In this document: positions 42,427 through 50,411 of the stretch, one piece after another | How the letters are laid out: the number at the start of each line of letters is the position of its first letter | Numbering within the stretch: the first letter of the stretch is position 1 | Origin: Sinosporangium album | GTDB lineage: Bacteria; Actinomycetota; Actinomycetes; Streptosporangiales; Streptosporangiaceae | Assembly (NCBI RefSeq): GCF_900100605.1 | Contig: NZ_FNCN01000018.1 | Span: 1 to 64,000, forward strand | DNA: 64,000 bases | Reading direction: 5' to 3' | Notes under the pieces: generated by a model | Seen by the model: the letters and a program-made list of their open reading frames with translations, nothing else | What the model was told of the DNA's origin: nothing | Database searches by the model: none | Program-made: the position numbers and the translations under genes

Positions 42427-43440
42427 GTGGATCACCTGGACGAGGCCCTGGTACGACTCGCGCCCACCGGCCCCGAATTCCGCGGCGGACTGTCCAACCA
42501 CGGCCCGATGGTGGCCGAGGCCCTCCTGCGCCTCGGGGCCGAGGACCTCGTGCCGGACTGGGTGACCGGCTACCTGCCCGACCTCGACGCGCAGCCCCCG
42601 GCCCAGGGCCGGATCACGCACTGGCGCGAGGCGCTCGGCGACATGCGCCGCCTCGGAGCCTGGACACGCCACTTCCAGGAGCGCCTCGCCGAAGCGGCGT
42701 GGCGCGACGTGCTGGCCGAGTGGTGGCCCCGCCTGACCCCGGGCCTGGCGGCCGGGGCCACCCACGGCGTCATCCGTACGGCTCACGCCGTACGGTCCCT
42801 CGCCGACCGGGAGACGGCCCCGCGCAGGACCGAACTGGGGCACGCCCTGGCCTACTGGGCGGCCGGCTACGCGGAGCTGCCGGGTCGGCCGCGCACCTGC
42901 GGCAGCCGTACCCTGCGCGAGGCGGTGGAGCGGATGCCGCTGCTCGACCGCCCGCCGTCCGGACTCATCGTCCGGCACCTCGGCAGCCTCGGGGACCTGC
43001 CGGACTTCCCCGGCGCCGTCTCAGCCCTGCGCCCGCCCCGCGACGTGCCCGCCGACCTGTCCGACCTCATCGCCGCCTTCACCGGGCTCTTCCTCACCCA
43101 CGGCCGCCACGCCCCGATCGGCTTCATCCACGCCGTCACCGCCCCCGCCGCGGTCTCCTCGATCCTCACCGAACTCCCGCCCGCCACCTGGCGCCCCACC
43201 TACGACGCGCTGTGGCAGGTCGGCGCCGCCCTCTACAGCGGCTACTGCCACGGCGGCACCGTCGAACCCCTCCCGCACGGCGACCCGCCCGCCCCCGGCG
43301 ACCTCGCCGGCCTGGCCGCCGAGACCGGCGAAGCGCACGCCATCAAGATGACCGAGGCCGTCCTGCGCCGCCACGCCGCCGACCCCGACCCCGTCTACCT
43401 CCACGCCGCCCACCGCGCCGTCGAACTCCTGCGCCCCTGA
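42427..43440 (+). CDS. Questin-oxidase-like protein (DUF4243 family)
   Basis: The product is about 337 residues from the GTG at 42427, for which GGGAG lies 8 bases upstream; an ATG at 42415 would overlap the operator. It matches the questin oxidase-like family: FRGGLSNHGPMVAEALLRLG, EDLVPDWVTGYLPDLDAQPP, AAGATHGVIRTAHAVRSLAD, ELGHALAYWAAGYAELPGRP and AFTGLFLTHGRHAPIGFIHA with the final HAIKMTEAVLRRHAADPDPV. The conserved His residues in these segments are typical. Fungal members cleave anthraquinone rings in a Baeyer-Villiger-like reaction. Here the divergent ArsR gene and the palindromes suggest inducible control. The substrate is unknown. Confidence 0.8.
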   Translation: MDHLDEALVRLAPTGPEFRGGLSNHGPMVAEALLRLGAEDLVPDWVTGYLPDLDAQPPAQGRITHWREALGDMRRLGAWTRHFQERLAEAAWRDVLAEWWPRLTPGLAAGATHGVIRTAHAVRSLADRETAPRRTELGHALAYWAAGYAELPGRPRTCGSRTLREAVERMPLLDRPPSGLIVRHLGSLGDLPDFPGAVSALRPPRDVPADLSDLIAAFTGLFLTHGRHAPIGFIHAVTAPAAVSSILTELPPATWRPTYDALWQVGAALYSGYCHGGTVEPLPHGDPPAPGDLAGLAAETGEAHAIKMTEAVLRRHAADPDPVYLHAAHRAVELLRP

Positions 43441-43594
43441 ACCGCCCCACACCGCACCGGCGACCCGCCGGACGAGGAGCTGTTCACCGGCCGCTGGGAG
43501 CCGGCCTGACCGGCCCCCTCCCGCGTCCGCCGCACCGCGCGTCCGCCGGCTGCGCCATCGCGCAGGCCGCCCAGGCGCGCCGGGGGAGTCGCGG

Positions 43595-44080
43595 CTACCC
43601 GGCCGACGCGCCGCCGGTCCCGGCGGTGTACTGCTCGCGCCACCGGTCGATCAGCGGGACGAGCTCCTCCAGCATGTAGGTGTAGAAGTCCTGCATCTCG
43701 TGGAGCCGGCGCCCGGTGACGCCGTCGGCTCCGGCCGCGTCGATGCCTTCCCGGGCGGCGTCGCACATGACGGTCAGCAGGGCGTTCTGCTGGGACATCA
43801 GGTTGGACCAGGCGCCCTGGCGCAGGCGGTAGTGGTCGCGGCGGCTGCCGGGGGCGGGCACACGTTCGACCAGGCCGAGCGGCGCGAGCTGCTTGATCGC
43901 CGTGGACACCGCACCCGAGCTGATGGACAGCTCCTCGCGAAGGTCGGCGGCGGTCATCGACTCCTTGCCGGTGTAGAGCAGGGCGGTCATCACCCGGGCG
44001 GTCGCCCTCTGCATGCCCCCCTGGGCCAGGGTCAGCGCCAGCTTCTCGGCGGCTGCGCGCAGCCGCTGGTTGGTATCCAT
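43595..44080 (-). CDS. MarR/GbsR-type transcriptional regulator
   Basis: The 161-residue protein has a winged HTH: MQRATARVMTALLYTGKESM, TAADLREELSISSGAVSTAI and KQLAPLGLVERVPAPGSRRD with the wing HYRLRQGAW. Dimerisation helices lie at both ends (ARMDTNQRL side and LHEMQDFYTYMLEELVPLID). It resembles the PadR-like/GbsR branch of MarR. It is divergent from an ABC-2 exporter operon, with 109 bases in between that contain ACAGATCTCTGA and GGTACCAAACCC dyads. It probably represses that operon and itself until a ligand binds. Confidence 0.85.
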   Translation of the reverse strand: MDTNQRLRAAAEKLALTLAQGGMQRATARVMTALLYTGKESMTAADLREELSISSGAVSTAIKQLAPLGLVERVPAPGSRRDHYRLRQGAWSNLMSQQNALLTVMCDAAREGIDAAGADGVTGRRLHEMQDFYTYMLEELVPLIDRWREQYTAGTGGASAG

Positions 44081-44189
44081 ACGCCAGAGGGTACCAAACC
44101 CTCCAAAAACTCTGAATGTTTACAGATCTCTGAAATGTCTATATGTTCGGGGGTGGATCACCTGCCTCGCTCGGAAAGAGAGCACCGCC

Positions 44190-44945
44190 ATGACCCCCGC
44201 CATCGACATCCGGGGCTTGACCAAGCAATACAAGGACGTCCGCGCCGTCGACGACGTCACCTTCAGCGTCGCGCCCGGCGAAGTGTTCGGCTTCGTCGGC
44301 CACAACGGCGCCGGCAAGACCACCACCATCCAGATGCTGCTCGGCCTGCTGCGGCCCACCGCCGGCAGCGCCCGCGTCCTGGGCCGCGACGTCGTCGCCG
44401 ACTCGCTCGCCGTACGGCGGATCTCCGGCTTCCTGCCCGCCTCCTACGCCCTGCCCAGGGACATGACCCCCGTCACGTTCCTCGCCTACGTGGCGTCCAT
44501 GTTCGGACTGAGCGGCAAACCGGTGCGCAACAAGATCGACGAACTGCTCACCATGTTCGACCTGGGCAAGGTCGCCAAGAAGAAGCTCGGCGGGTTCTCC
44601 AGCGGCATGACGCAGAAAGTCGGCCTGGCCCAGGCGCTCATCAACGACCCGCAGGTGCTGTTCCTCGACGAGCCCAGCACCGCGCTGGACCCGATCGGCC
44701 GCGCCGACCTCATGCGGCATCTGGCCACCCTGGCCCGCGACAAAGGCGTCACCGTGCTGTTCTCCACCCACATCCTGTCCGACATCGAGGACGCCTCCCA
44801 GCGCGTGGCCATCCTGCACCACGGCAGGCTGCTGGCCGCCGGCGACCTGGCCGAGCTCAAGGCCGCCCACGGCACCCCTCGCATGGACGACCTCTACCTG
44901 ACCCTGGTCCGCGGCGCCATGGCGCGTGAAGGGATCACGCCGTGA
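44190..44945 (+). CDS. ABC-2 type exporter ATPase
   Basis: The 251-residue ATPase has Walker A FGFVGHNGAGKTTTIQMLLG near residue 40, the Q loop around SGFLPASYALPRD, the signature LGGFSSGMTQKVGLAQALIN, Walker B VLFLDEPSTALDPIGRADLM and the H-loop VLFSTHILSDIEDASQRVAI. It is of the CcmA/DrrA-like branch that powers exporters. It is first in an operon with two permease genes that overlap it and each other by ATGA (44942-44945, 45703-45706). The divergent MarR regulator probably controls it. The cargo may be a drug or a peptide. Confidence 0.93.
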   Translation: MTPAIDIRGLTKQYKDVRAVDDVTFSVAPGEVFGFVGHNGAGKTTTIQMLLGLLRPTAGSARVLGRDVVADSLAVRRISGFLPASYALPRDMTPVTFLAYVASMFGLSGKPVRNKIDELLTMFDLGKVAKKKLGGFSSGMTQKVGLAQALINDPQVLFLDEPSTALDPIGRADLMRHLATLARDKGVTVLFSTHILSDIEDASQRVAILHHGRLLAAGDLAELKAAHGTPRMDDLYLTLVRGAMAREGITP

Positions 44946-45706
44946 CCGCCTTCCTCCGGCAGGAAGTGCGCACGCTGCTGCGCACCCGCCGAACCAAGAT
45001 CATCGCAGTCGTCATCTGCTACGCGCTGCTGGTCTTCCCCATCGCGATGAAACGCCCCCCGCAGAGCATGGTGGACCTGGCCGGCGAGTGGTTCGACGGC
45101 GACGGCTCCTTCACCCTGTTCATGTTCGCCTACCTCGACCTCAGCATGAACAAGGTCTCGATGTTCGCCGGCATCATCCTGGTCGGCGGGATCGTCGCCG
45201 ACGAACGCGCACGCGGCGAACTGCCGCTGCTGTGGAGCAAGCCGATCACCCGCAGCCGCTACTTCCTGGTACGGCTGACCGGCGCGGTCGGCGTGTTCGC
45301 CGGGATCTACATCACCGCCACACTCATCGGCACCGTCTACTACCCCAGCCAGGTGAGCGGCTTCGACCCGGCCATCTACCTGGGCATGGCCACAGTCCAC
45401 CTGTTCGCCGCCGGCTACGCCGTCACCCTGGCCGGCACCATGGGCGTCCTGCTCGGCCGCAAGATCCCCGCCATGCTGGTCAGCCTGCTGCTGCTCGGCA
45501 CGTTCGTCGGCGTCGCCTTCCTGCCCTTCTACACCGACTCGCCCTGGCTCGGCTGGCTCAACCCCTTCTACCATGGCGTCTCCCTCATCGGGCAGATGAC
45601 CACCTTCACCCCGGCGGACATGCTCGCACCCATCGCCGCCCTGCTCGCCTTCCACATCGCCACCGCCGCCCTCGGCGCCTGGAAGGTCTCCCGGGAGGAG
45701 CAATGA
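44942..45706 (+). CDS. ABC-2 type exporter permease 1
   Basis: The 254-residue protein has six helices: KIIAVVICYALLVFPIAMK, FMFAYLDLSMNKVSMFAGII, LVGGIVADERARGELPLLWS, KPITRSRYFLVRLTGAVGVF, AGIYITATLIGTVYYP and AGYAVTLAGTMGVLLGRKIP, with more near the end. The D-E-R-x-R-G-E-L-P-L-L-W-S-K-P-I segment on the cytoplasmic side is the ATPase-coupling region of ABC-2 permeases. It pairs with the second permease to form a heterodimer with two copies of the ATPase. Confidence 0.88.
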   Translation: MTAFLRQEVRTLLRTRRTKIIAVVICYALLVFPIAMKRPPQSMVDLAGEWFDGDGSFTLFMFAYLDLSMNKVSMFAGIILVGGIVADERARGELPLLWSKPITRSRYFLVRLTGAVGVFAGIYITATLIGTVYYPSQVSGFDPAIYLGMATVHLFAAGYAVTLAGTMGVLLGRKIPAMLVSLLLLGTFVGVAFLPFYTDSPWLGWLNPFYHGVSLIGQMTTFTPADMLAPIAALLAFHIATAALGAWKVSREEQ

Positions 45707-46488
45707 CCACCCCCACGGCGTACGCCGCCTACACCCGGCTCGAAGCCCGTGCGGCCCTGCGCCCCCACCACCCGTGGGCATGCGCCCTGCTCGTCGTCAT
45801 CGGCATCGGCGACGGCCTCCTGCCCGGCATCCCCTCGATCCAGCACTTCTTCGAGGCCGTCTTCGGCGCCCGCAACGGCGTGCACACCATCCTGATCAAC
45901 GACTACACCGGACTGCTCTGCGTGATCTACTGGGTGGGTGTCTTCGACCTGCTGCGCGTCTACGTGACACCGGCCGAAGAGCGCCGACTCGCCCTGTACC
46001 TCACCAAACCGATCAGCCGCACACGGTACTTCGTCAGCAAGCTCGCCCCGACGATGCTCATCCTCACCCTGGTCAACGTGGTGGGCATGCTGGCCGCCGC
46101 CGGCGGTGTGCTGGCGTTCGCCGGCCCGGCCGACTTCCGGCCGGGGGCGTTCATCGCCACCAGCCTCATGGTCTTCGCGCTGGCCGTCGTCATGCTGGCG
46201 ATCGCCAACCTGGCGTTCCTGTTCGTGCGCGACACCTACAACGCGATCCTGGTGGCGGCCGCCGTCTTCATCGCGGCGGTACTGCCCGGCGGCATGTACA
46301 TGTACCGGCCCGATCTCTTCAGCCCCGCCCTCAAGGACCTGCTCGTCTTCCCCGCCAACCTGCTCTGGCACGAAGACGACGCACCCGCCATCGCCGCGAT
46401 CGGCGTCCCCCTGATGCTCGCCGCGGCGGCAGTGCTCACCGCCCTAGCCGCATGGCGGCTGAACAGGACCGACACCATCAAGGCGTGA
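45703..46488 (+). CDS. ABC-2 type exporter permease 2
   Basis: The 261-residue protein starts at the ATG at 45703 overlapping the preceding stop. It has six helices and the coupling segment EERRLALYLTKPISRTRYFV, similar to permease 1. Other helices are PTMLILTLVNVVGMLAAAGG, VLAFAGPADFRPGAFIATSL, MVFALAVVMLAIANLAFLFV and AILVAAAVFIAAVLPGGMYM. The two permeases share the K-P-I-S/T-R-x-R-Y-F motif, indicating an ancient duplication. It completes the exporter operon. No terminator is obvious after the stop. Confidence 0.88.
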   Translation: MTTPTAYAAYTRLEARAALRPHHPWACALLVVIGIGDGLLPGIPSIQHFFEAVFGARNGVHTILINDYTGLLCVIYWVGVFDLLRVYVTPAEERRLALYLTKPISRTRYFVSKLAPTMLILTLVNVVGMLAAAGGVLAFAGPADFRPGAFIATSLMVFALAVVMLAIANLAFLFVRDTYNAILVAAAVFIAAVLPGGMYMYRPDLFSPALKDLLVFPANLLWHEDDAPAIAAIGVPLMLAAAAVLTALAAWRLNRTDTIKA

Positions 46489-46571
46489 ACAGATCGCGGC
46501 CCGGCCGTGCCCGGGAGTCGGCCCCGAACGCCGAAACCGGTCGCCGTCCCCGTCCCGCGCGCCCGGCCCGT

Positions 46572-46808
46572 TCAGTGCTGGCGGCGCAGGGTCCAGAACA
46601 GCCAGTTCCCGTTCGCGGCGGTCGAGGCCACGTCCCAGCCCTGCCCGCCGAGATCGGACAGTATGGCGACGACCTCGTTGAAGCTGCCGGAGTACATCCG
46701 CTCGATCCCGCCGGGGAGATTGAGGCGGATGGAACCGTGATCCCAGATCCATTCCATGGTGGCGAATTCGTAGGTGAAGATCGCTGCCTCCGCTTCATCG
46801 ATCGTCAC
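46572..46808 (-). CDS. Hypothetical 78-residue protein
   Basis: From the GTG at 46808 the product reads TIDEAEAAIFTYEFATMEWI, then WDHGSIRLNLPGGIERMYSG and SFNEVVAILSDLGGQGWDVA, ending NGNWLFWTLRRQH. The composition (Trp, Gly, hydrophobic strands) is that of a small folded domain. Similar DUF4177-like short proteins with G-W-x-V at the end exist, and the closing GGQGWDVASTAANGNWLFW resembles that pattern. The function is unknown. No ribosome site is clear, so it may be leaderless or start elsewhere. Confidence 0.55.
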   Translation of the reverse strand: MTIDEAEAAIFTYEFATMEWIWDHGSIRLNLPGGIERMYSGSFNEVVAILSDLGGQGWDVASTAANGNWLFWTLRRQH

Positions 46809-47103
46809 AGAGGCTAACAGGGCTCACGCGGCTGTTCAGGTGTTCTTCAGCGGGTCGGCCCGACGGCGGGGCGGCGGCCGGCACGCGGCCCGGTGAGGGG
46901 GTCTCACCGGGCGGGGTCCCGGCAGGCCCGGTCGCCGCGGATCGCCCGCCCCCGCACGGCGAGCTCGCGGGCGACCGAGGCCCCGGCGCGGCTCTTTTCG
47001 ACGGTAACGGGGGCGCGGGAACTGAAGCGAACGGTTTTCGGGCGGTTTCAGCGGTGGGCGATATCGGGTCGCGCGACCGGCACGCGATGCTTAGCCTGGC
47101 CAG

Positions 47104-47259
47104 ATGCTGAAACCTGACTTCCCACTGCACAGCAAACGGCTCACCCCGCGGCTGGGGATGCGCCGCGAGGCATACCTCGGCGAGAACGAGTCCGTGAAGG
47201 GCGAGTGGACCGACGGGGTGGTCTACGCGATGCCCGACCGCCGGTGGCGGGCCCGGTGA
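47104..47259 (+). pseudogene. GNAT acetyltransferase reduced by an in-frame internal deletion
   Basis: An ATG at 47104 opens a 51-codon frame. The first 16 residues (MLKPDFPLHSKRLTPR) match the N terminus of RimJ/RimL-type GNAT enzymes (x-x-F-P-L-x-T-x-R-L-x-L-R). The rest (LGMRREAYLGENESVKGEWT and DGVVYAMPDRRW) matches their C terminus (L-G-M-R-R-E-A-x-x-x-E-N-E-x-x-K-G-E-W-x-D-E-L-x-Y). About 110 residues with the acetyl-CoA-binding core are absent. The stop overlaps the DUF952 start (GTGA), so the reading frame may now serve only to deliver ribosomes to that gene. Confidence 0.75.
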
Positions 47260-47609
47260 GCGGCGCCGCCGGTGAGGCGGCCGAGGCGGCCGAGGTGGTG
47301 TGGCACCTGGCGCTCGCCGACGAGTGGGATCGGGCGCTGCGCGCCGGCGAATACCGGCAGTCGACACTGGGCCGCACGCTGGAGCAGGAGGGGTTCATCC
47401 ACGCGAGCCGCGACCACGCCCAGGTCCGCGGCGTGGCCGACCGCTTCTACCGCGGAGTGACCGACCCGCTGGTGCTGCTGGAGATCGACACCGGTCTGCT
47501 CGGCTGCCCGGTGGTGCACGAGCCGGCGGAGGCGGGGGAGACCTTCCCCCACATCTACGGGCCGATCCCGGCCCGCGCCGTCATCTCCGCCGCGCCGTAC
47601 ACCCTGTGA
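47256..47609 (+). CDS. DUF952 family protein
   Basis: From the GTG at 47256 the product is 117 residues: VVWHLALADEWDRALRAGEY, RQSTLGRTLEQEGFIHASRD, QVRGVADRFYRGVTDPLVLL, EIDTGLLGCPVVHEPAEAGE and TFPHIYGPIPARAVISA. This is the glutathione-S-transferase-fold-like DUF952 domain, a widespread single-domain protein of unknown function that shares the fold of ADP-ribosyl-acting enzymes. The GFIHASxD and FPHIYGPI segments are its hallmark. Its start overlaps the stop of the GNAT remnant. Confidence 0.85.
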   Translation: MSGAAGEAAEAAEVVWHLALADEWDRALRAGEYRQSTLGRTLEQEGFIHASRDHAQVRGVADRFYRGVTDPLVLLEIDTGLLGCPVVHEPAEAGETFPHIYGPIPARAVISAAPYTL

Positions 47610-47616
47610 GAAAGGG

Positions 47617-47733
47617 GCCCCGTCCAGCGGGCCCCCGGCAGTGACCTCCCGACAGTGAGCCCCGTCCAGCGGGCCCCCGTCCAGCGGGCCCCCTGACGGT
47701 TGGCCCCTGACGGTTGGCCCCTGACAGTGAGCC
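47617..47733. repeat. Short GC-rich tandem repeats
   Basis: Between the DUF952 and P450 genes the unit GCCCCGTCCAGCGGGCCCCC occurs two to three times (47617-47693, interrupted once). Next, CCTGACGGTTGGCCC occurs twice, with a third variant (CCTGACAGTGAGCC) ending at about 47733. The first unit is palindromic at its GGGCCC end. They may be terminators, slippage products or a protein-binding array. Confidence 0.7.
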
Positions 47734-47893
47734 GCGGGCGGCCCGCCCGTCACCACGCCGTCGTCAACGCCGGTCGGGTCCCCTCGCCAGTCGGGTTCAC
47801 CGGTGAGCGTAGAGCTGGAACTCCACCCTGGGGTGCGCGGATCACGCGGGAGATCATGGGCCCACGGACCCCCTCACCCCAAGGAGAGACGCC

Positions 47894-49126
47894 GTGGCCC
47901 GAACCGTCCCCCCCATCGTCCTCGACCCCACCGGAACCGACATCCAGGCCGAGGCCCGGCGCGTCCGCGACGCCGGCGCCGCACCGGCCGTGGAACTGCC
48001 CGGCGGGATCCCGGCCAGAGCGGTGACCGACTACACGCTGATCCGGGAACTCGCCTCCGACCCCCGCGTGTCCAAAGACGCGCGCAGACACTGGCCCCCC
48101 TACGTCGCGGGCGAGATCCCCCACGACTGGCCGCTGCACATGTGGGTGTCGGTCAACAACATGTTCACCGCCTACGGCGACGACCACCGGCGGCTGCGCC
48201 GACTCGTCGCCGGCGCCTTCACCGCCCGCCGCACCGAGGCGATGCGGCCCCGCGTGCAGGCCATCGCCGACGCCCTGCTCGGCGACCTCGCGGCGGCGCC
48301 GTACGGCCACGCCGTCGACCTGCGCGAACGCTACGCCGTCGCGCTGCCGGCGAACGTGATCAGCGACCTGATCGGCCTGCCCGAATCCGCGCGGGCCGAT
48401 GTGCGGCGCGTGGTGGACAGCGTCTTCCACACCGCCGCCTCACCGCAGGAGGTGGAGGCCACCACGATCGCCGGCTACGCCCTCCTGCACGAGCTGGTGG
48501 CCGCCAAACGGGCCCGGCCGGGAGACGACCTGGCCAGCGACCTGATCGCCGCCCGCGACCGGGACGGCTCGCGCCTGTCGGAGCAGGAGCTCGTCGACAC
48601 CCTGTTCCTGATGCTGGCCGCCGGCCACGAGACCACCGTCAACCTCATCGACCAGGCGACCTACGCGCTGCTGACCCACCCCGCCCAGCTCGCCCTGCTC
48701 CGCTCCGGGCAGGCGTCGTGGGCGGACGCCGTGGAGGAGGCGCTGCGCTGGCAGGCCCCCGTGGCGAACCTGCCGCTGCGCTACGCCGTCGAGGACATCA
48801 CCGTCGGCGGCACCGTGATCCGCCGGGGAGAGGCCATCGTCCTCGGCCTCGCCGCGGCGGGCCGCGACCCCGCCCACCACGGCCCCGACCCCGACGCCTT
48901 CGACATCACCCGCGCCACCCGCGACAGGCACCTGGCGTTCGGCCACGGCGTCCACCACTGCCTGGGCGCGCCCCTGGCCAGGATGGAGGGCCGCACCGCG
49001 CTGGAGGCGCTGTTCGCGCGCTTCCCCGACCTGGCCCTGGCCGGAGACGGCGAACCGGCGCCGCTGGCGTCGTTCATCGCCAACGGCCACCACGCCCTGC
49101 CGGTCCGCCTCACCGGCCCCCGATGA
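47894..49126 (+). CDS. Cytochrome P450
   Basis: The 410-residue protein starts at the GTG at 47894 behind AAGGAGAG. The I-helix motif LMLAAGHETTVNLIDQAT lies around residue 245, the K-helix E-x-x-R is in AVEEALRWQAPVANLPLRY, and the haem loop LAFGHGVHHCLGAPLARMEG carries the axial Cys356. The region near YGDDHRRLRRLVAGAFTARR is the C-helix W/R-R segment. The length and motifs fit soluble class I bacterial P450s of the CYP105/107 type, which need ferredoxin and reductase from elsewhere. The substrate is unknown. It is convergent with the small ATPase gene; their stops overlap by 17 bases. Confidence 0.93.
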   Translation: MARTVPPIVLDPTGTDIQAEARRVRDAGAAPAVELPGGIPARAVTDYTLIRELASDPRVSKDARRHWPPYVAGEIPHDWPLHMWVSVNNMFTAYGDDHRRLRRLVAGAFTARRTEAMRPRVQAIADALLGDLAAAPYGHAVDLRERYAVALPANVISDLIGLPESARADVRRVVDSVFHTAASPQEVEATTIAGYALLHELVAAKRARPGDDLASDLIAARDRDGSRLSEQELVDTLFLMLAAGHETTVNLIDQATYALLTHPAQLALLRSGQASWADAVEEALRWQAPVANLPLRYAVEDITVGGTVIRRGEAIVLGLAAAGRDPAHHGPDPDAFDITRATRDRHLAFGHGVHHCLGAPLARMEGRTALEALFARFPDLALAGDGEPAPLASFIANGHHALPVRLTGPR

Positions 49127-49655
49127 GCCCCGCCACGAACCCGGCGCGCTCGGCGACACCTCCCCGGGGGATCTCCACCGGCTCGTACCCGTAGTCGGCG
49201 TAGGCCGCCAGGCACGCCAGATACGTGCGCTCGGCCTCGGCCGCGCTCTGCCTGCGCTCGGTGTCCCTGCGGTAGATCTCCGGCCAGTGCGGCGCCACGA
49301 ACACCCGCCGGTTGTACCGGAACGCGTCCGCGGCCCGGTGCAGGTGCTCCGGCACCGGCCTGCCGGACAGGCGCAGGTAGGCGATGGTGTCGACCACACC
49401 CCGGTCGAACACCGCGGGGCCGTCGCCCTCCCGCGCCTCCCGGTGGGAGCGCAGGTCCCAGCTCAGCATCAGCTCGGCGAACAGGCCGGCGTCGCCCGAG
49501 GGCAGCCCGGCGCCGCCGATCGCCGCCTGGTCGCGGATGACGCCGCGGCCCGCCTCGGGCAGACACGTGAACCCCTGGCCGCGCAGGTGGTCGATCAGAG
49601 TGCTCTTGCCCGATCCGGGCCCTCCGGTGATGACGTGGAAACGGTCGGTGAACAT
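49110..49655 (-). CDS. Small AAA/P-loop ATPase (AAA_28 type)
   Basis: The 181-residue protein opens with MFTDRFHVITGGPGSGKST (P-loop at 11-19). It continues with TCLPEAGRGVIRDQAAIGGA, MLSWDLRSHREAREGDGPAV, FDRGVVDTIAYLRLSGRPVP and VFVAPHWPEIYRRDTERRQS. The D-R-G motif after the Walker B-like FDRG is typical of AAA_28 / predicted kinases that phosphorylate small molecules or nucleotides. The function is not known. The 3' end overlaps the P450 gene by 17 bases. It stands alone on the minus strand. Confidence 0.85.
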   Translation of the reverse strand: MFTDRFHVITGGPGSGKSTLIDHLRGQGFTCLPEAGRGVIRDQAAIGGAGLPSGDAGLFAELMLSWDLRSHREAREGDGPAVFDRGVVDTIAYLRLSGRPVPEHLHRAADAFRYNRRVFVAPHWPEIYRRDTERRQSAAEAERTYLACLAAYADYGYEPVEIPRGGVAERAGFVAGLIGGR

Positions 49656-49924
49656 AGGTCGGTCGGCTCCTTGCGACGGGGCAGTGCGGATGCAGTGCGG
49701 ATGCAGTGGGGATCAGGCCGGCTTCCGGGGCCCGGGCCGTACGGCTTGCGCGGTACGGCCCGCCGGAGCAGGAACTCCAGTGCCCGCTCGGCCACGGCCG
49801 GGGCGGTCCTGCCCTCGGGCCCGAAGTAGCCGGGCCCGGCCAGGGTGTGCGGCTCCCCGCGGTGAACGGCCGGGCCGGGGCCGCCGTGCGCGGCCCCGGT
49901 CCGGCGGGTTCCCGGCCGCGGCGG
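49656..49924 (-). other. Gap with a possible hydrolase-tail remnant
   Basis: A minus-strand frame (about 49745-49870) reads HRGEPHTLAGPGYFGPEGRT, then AVAERALEFLLRRAVPRKP, resembling the end of an alpha/beta hydrolase or dienelactone-hydrolase-like protein. It has no start and no catalytic part. The identification is weak; otherwise this is the gap between the ATPase gene and the RidA gene. Confidence 0.25.
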
Positions 49925-50332
49925 TCAGTCGATGACCGCCGCGGCCTCGACCTCCACCAGGAGGTCGGGCTCGGCCAGGGCCGCCACGCCGATGCCCGTG
50001 AGCGGAGCGGCCGGCGTGACGCCCAGCTTCGCGGCGGCCCGCGCGACCCCCTCGGCGAACAAGGGCAGCTTGTCGGGGGTCCAGTCGACGAAGTAGACGG
50101 TCAGCTTCGTCACGTCGTCGAAGGAGGCGCCGACCTCGGCCAGGGCCAAGCCGACGTTGAGGTAGCACTGCTCGACCTGGGCGGCGAGGTCGCCTTCCCC
50201 GACCTTGCCGCCGTGGGCGTCGCGGGCGACCTGGCCCGCGATGAAGACCAGCTTCGATCCGGTCGCGACGGAGACCTGCCGGTAGACGCCGGCCTTCGGC
50301 AGTCCTTGAGGGTCCACCAGGGTGATGGCCAT
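49925..50332 (-). CDS. RidA (YjgF/YER057c/UK114) family protein
   Basis: The 135-residue product starts at the ATG at 50332, preceded by AAAGGAGC. It has the RidA pattern: GVYRQVSVATGSKLVFIAGQ, VEQCYLNVGLALAEVGASFD, DVTKLTVYFVDWTPDKLPLF and PAAPLTGIGVAALAEPDLLV with EVEAAAVID. RidA proteins are trimeric enamine/imine deaminases. The canonical Arg of the active site (T-R-x-x-V, here APLTGIGV) is replaced, so this member may bind other ligands, as in the Rid2-7 groups. It is divergent from a TetR regulator, and their shared dyad (50381-50398) suggests that the regulator controls it. Confidence 0.85.
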   Translation of the reverse strand: MAITLVDPQGLPKAGVYRQVSVATGSKLVFIAGQVARDAHGGKVGEGDLAAQVEQCYLNVGLALAEVGASFDDVTKLTVYFVDWTPDKLPLFAEGVARAAAKLGVTPAAPLTGIGVAALAEPDLLVEVEAAAVID

Positions 50333-50380
50333 GCTCGCTCCTTTACGGCGGGAGCCCGTGGGGCTCGGGGGTCCGAAACT

Positions 50381-50398
50381 ATAGCAGTGCAATGCTAT
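50381..50398. promoter_or_regulatory. Operator dyad between RidA and TetR genes
   Basis: ATAGCA and TGCTAT form 6-bp arms around a 6-base centre within the AT-rich divergent promoter (50375-50405). The TetR start lies 14 bases beyond it. It is the likely binding site of that regulator. Confidence 0.55.
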
Positions 50399-50411
50399 GT
50401 ATTCTGGTGCC

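Noticed and set aside
47617-47733. Repeat cluster as a CRISPR array
   Set aside because: Units are adjacent or separated by too few bases, there are no regular spacers and no cas genes nearby.
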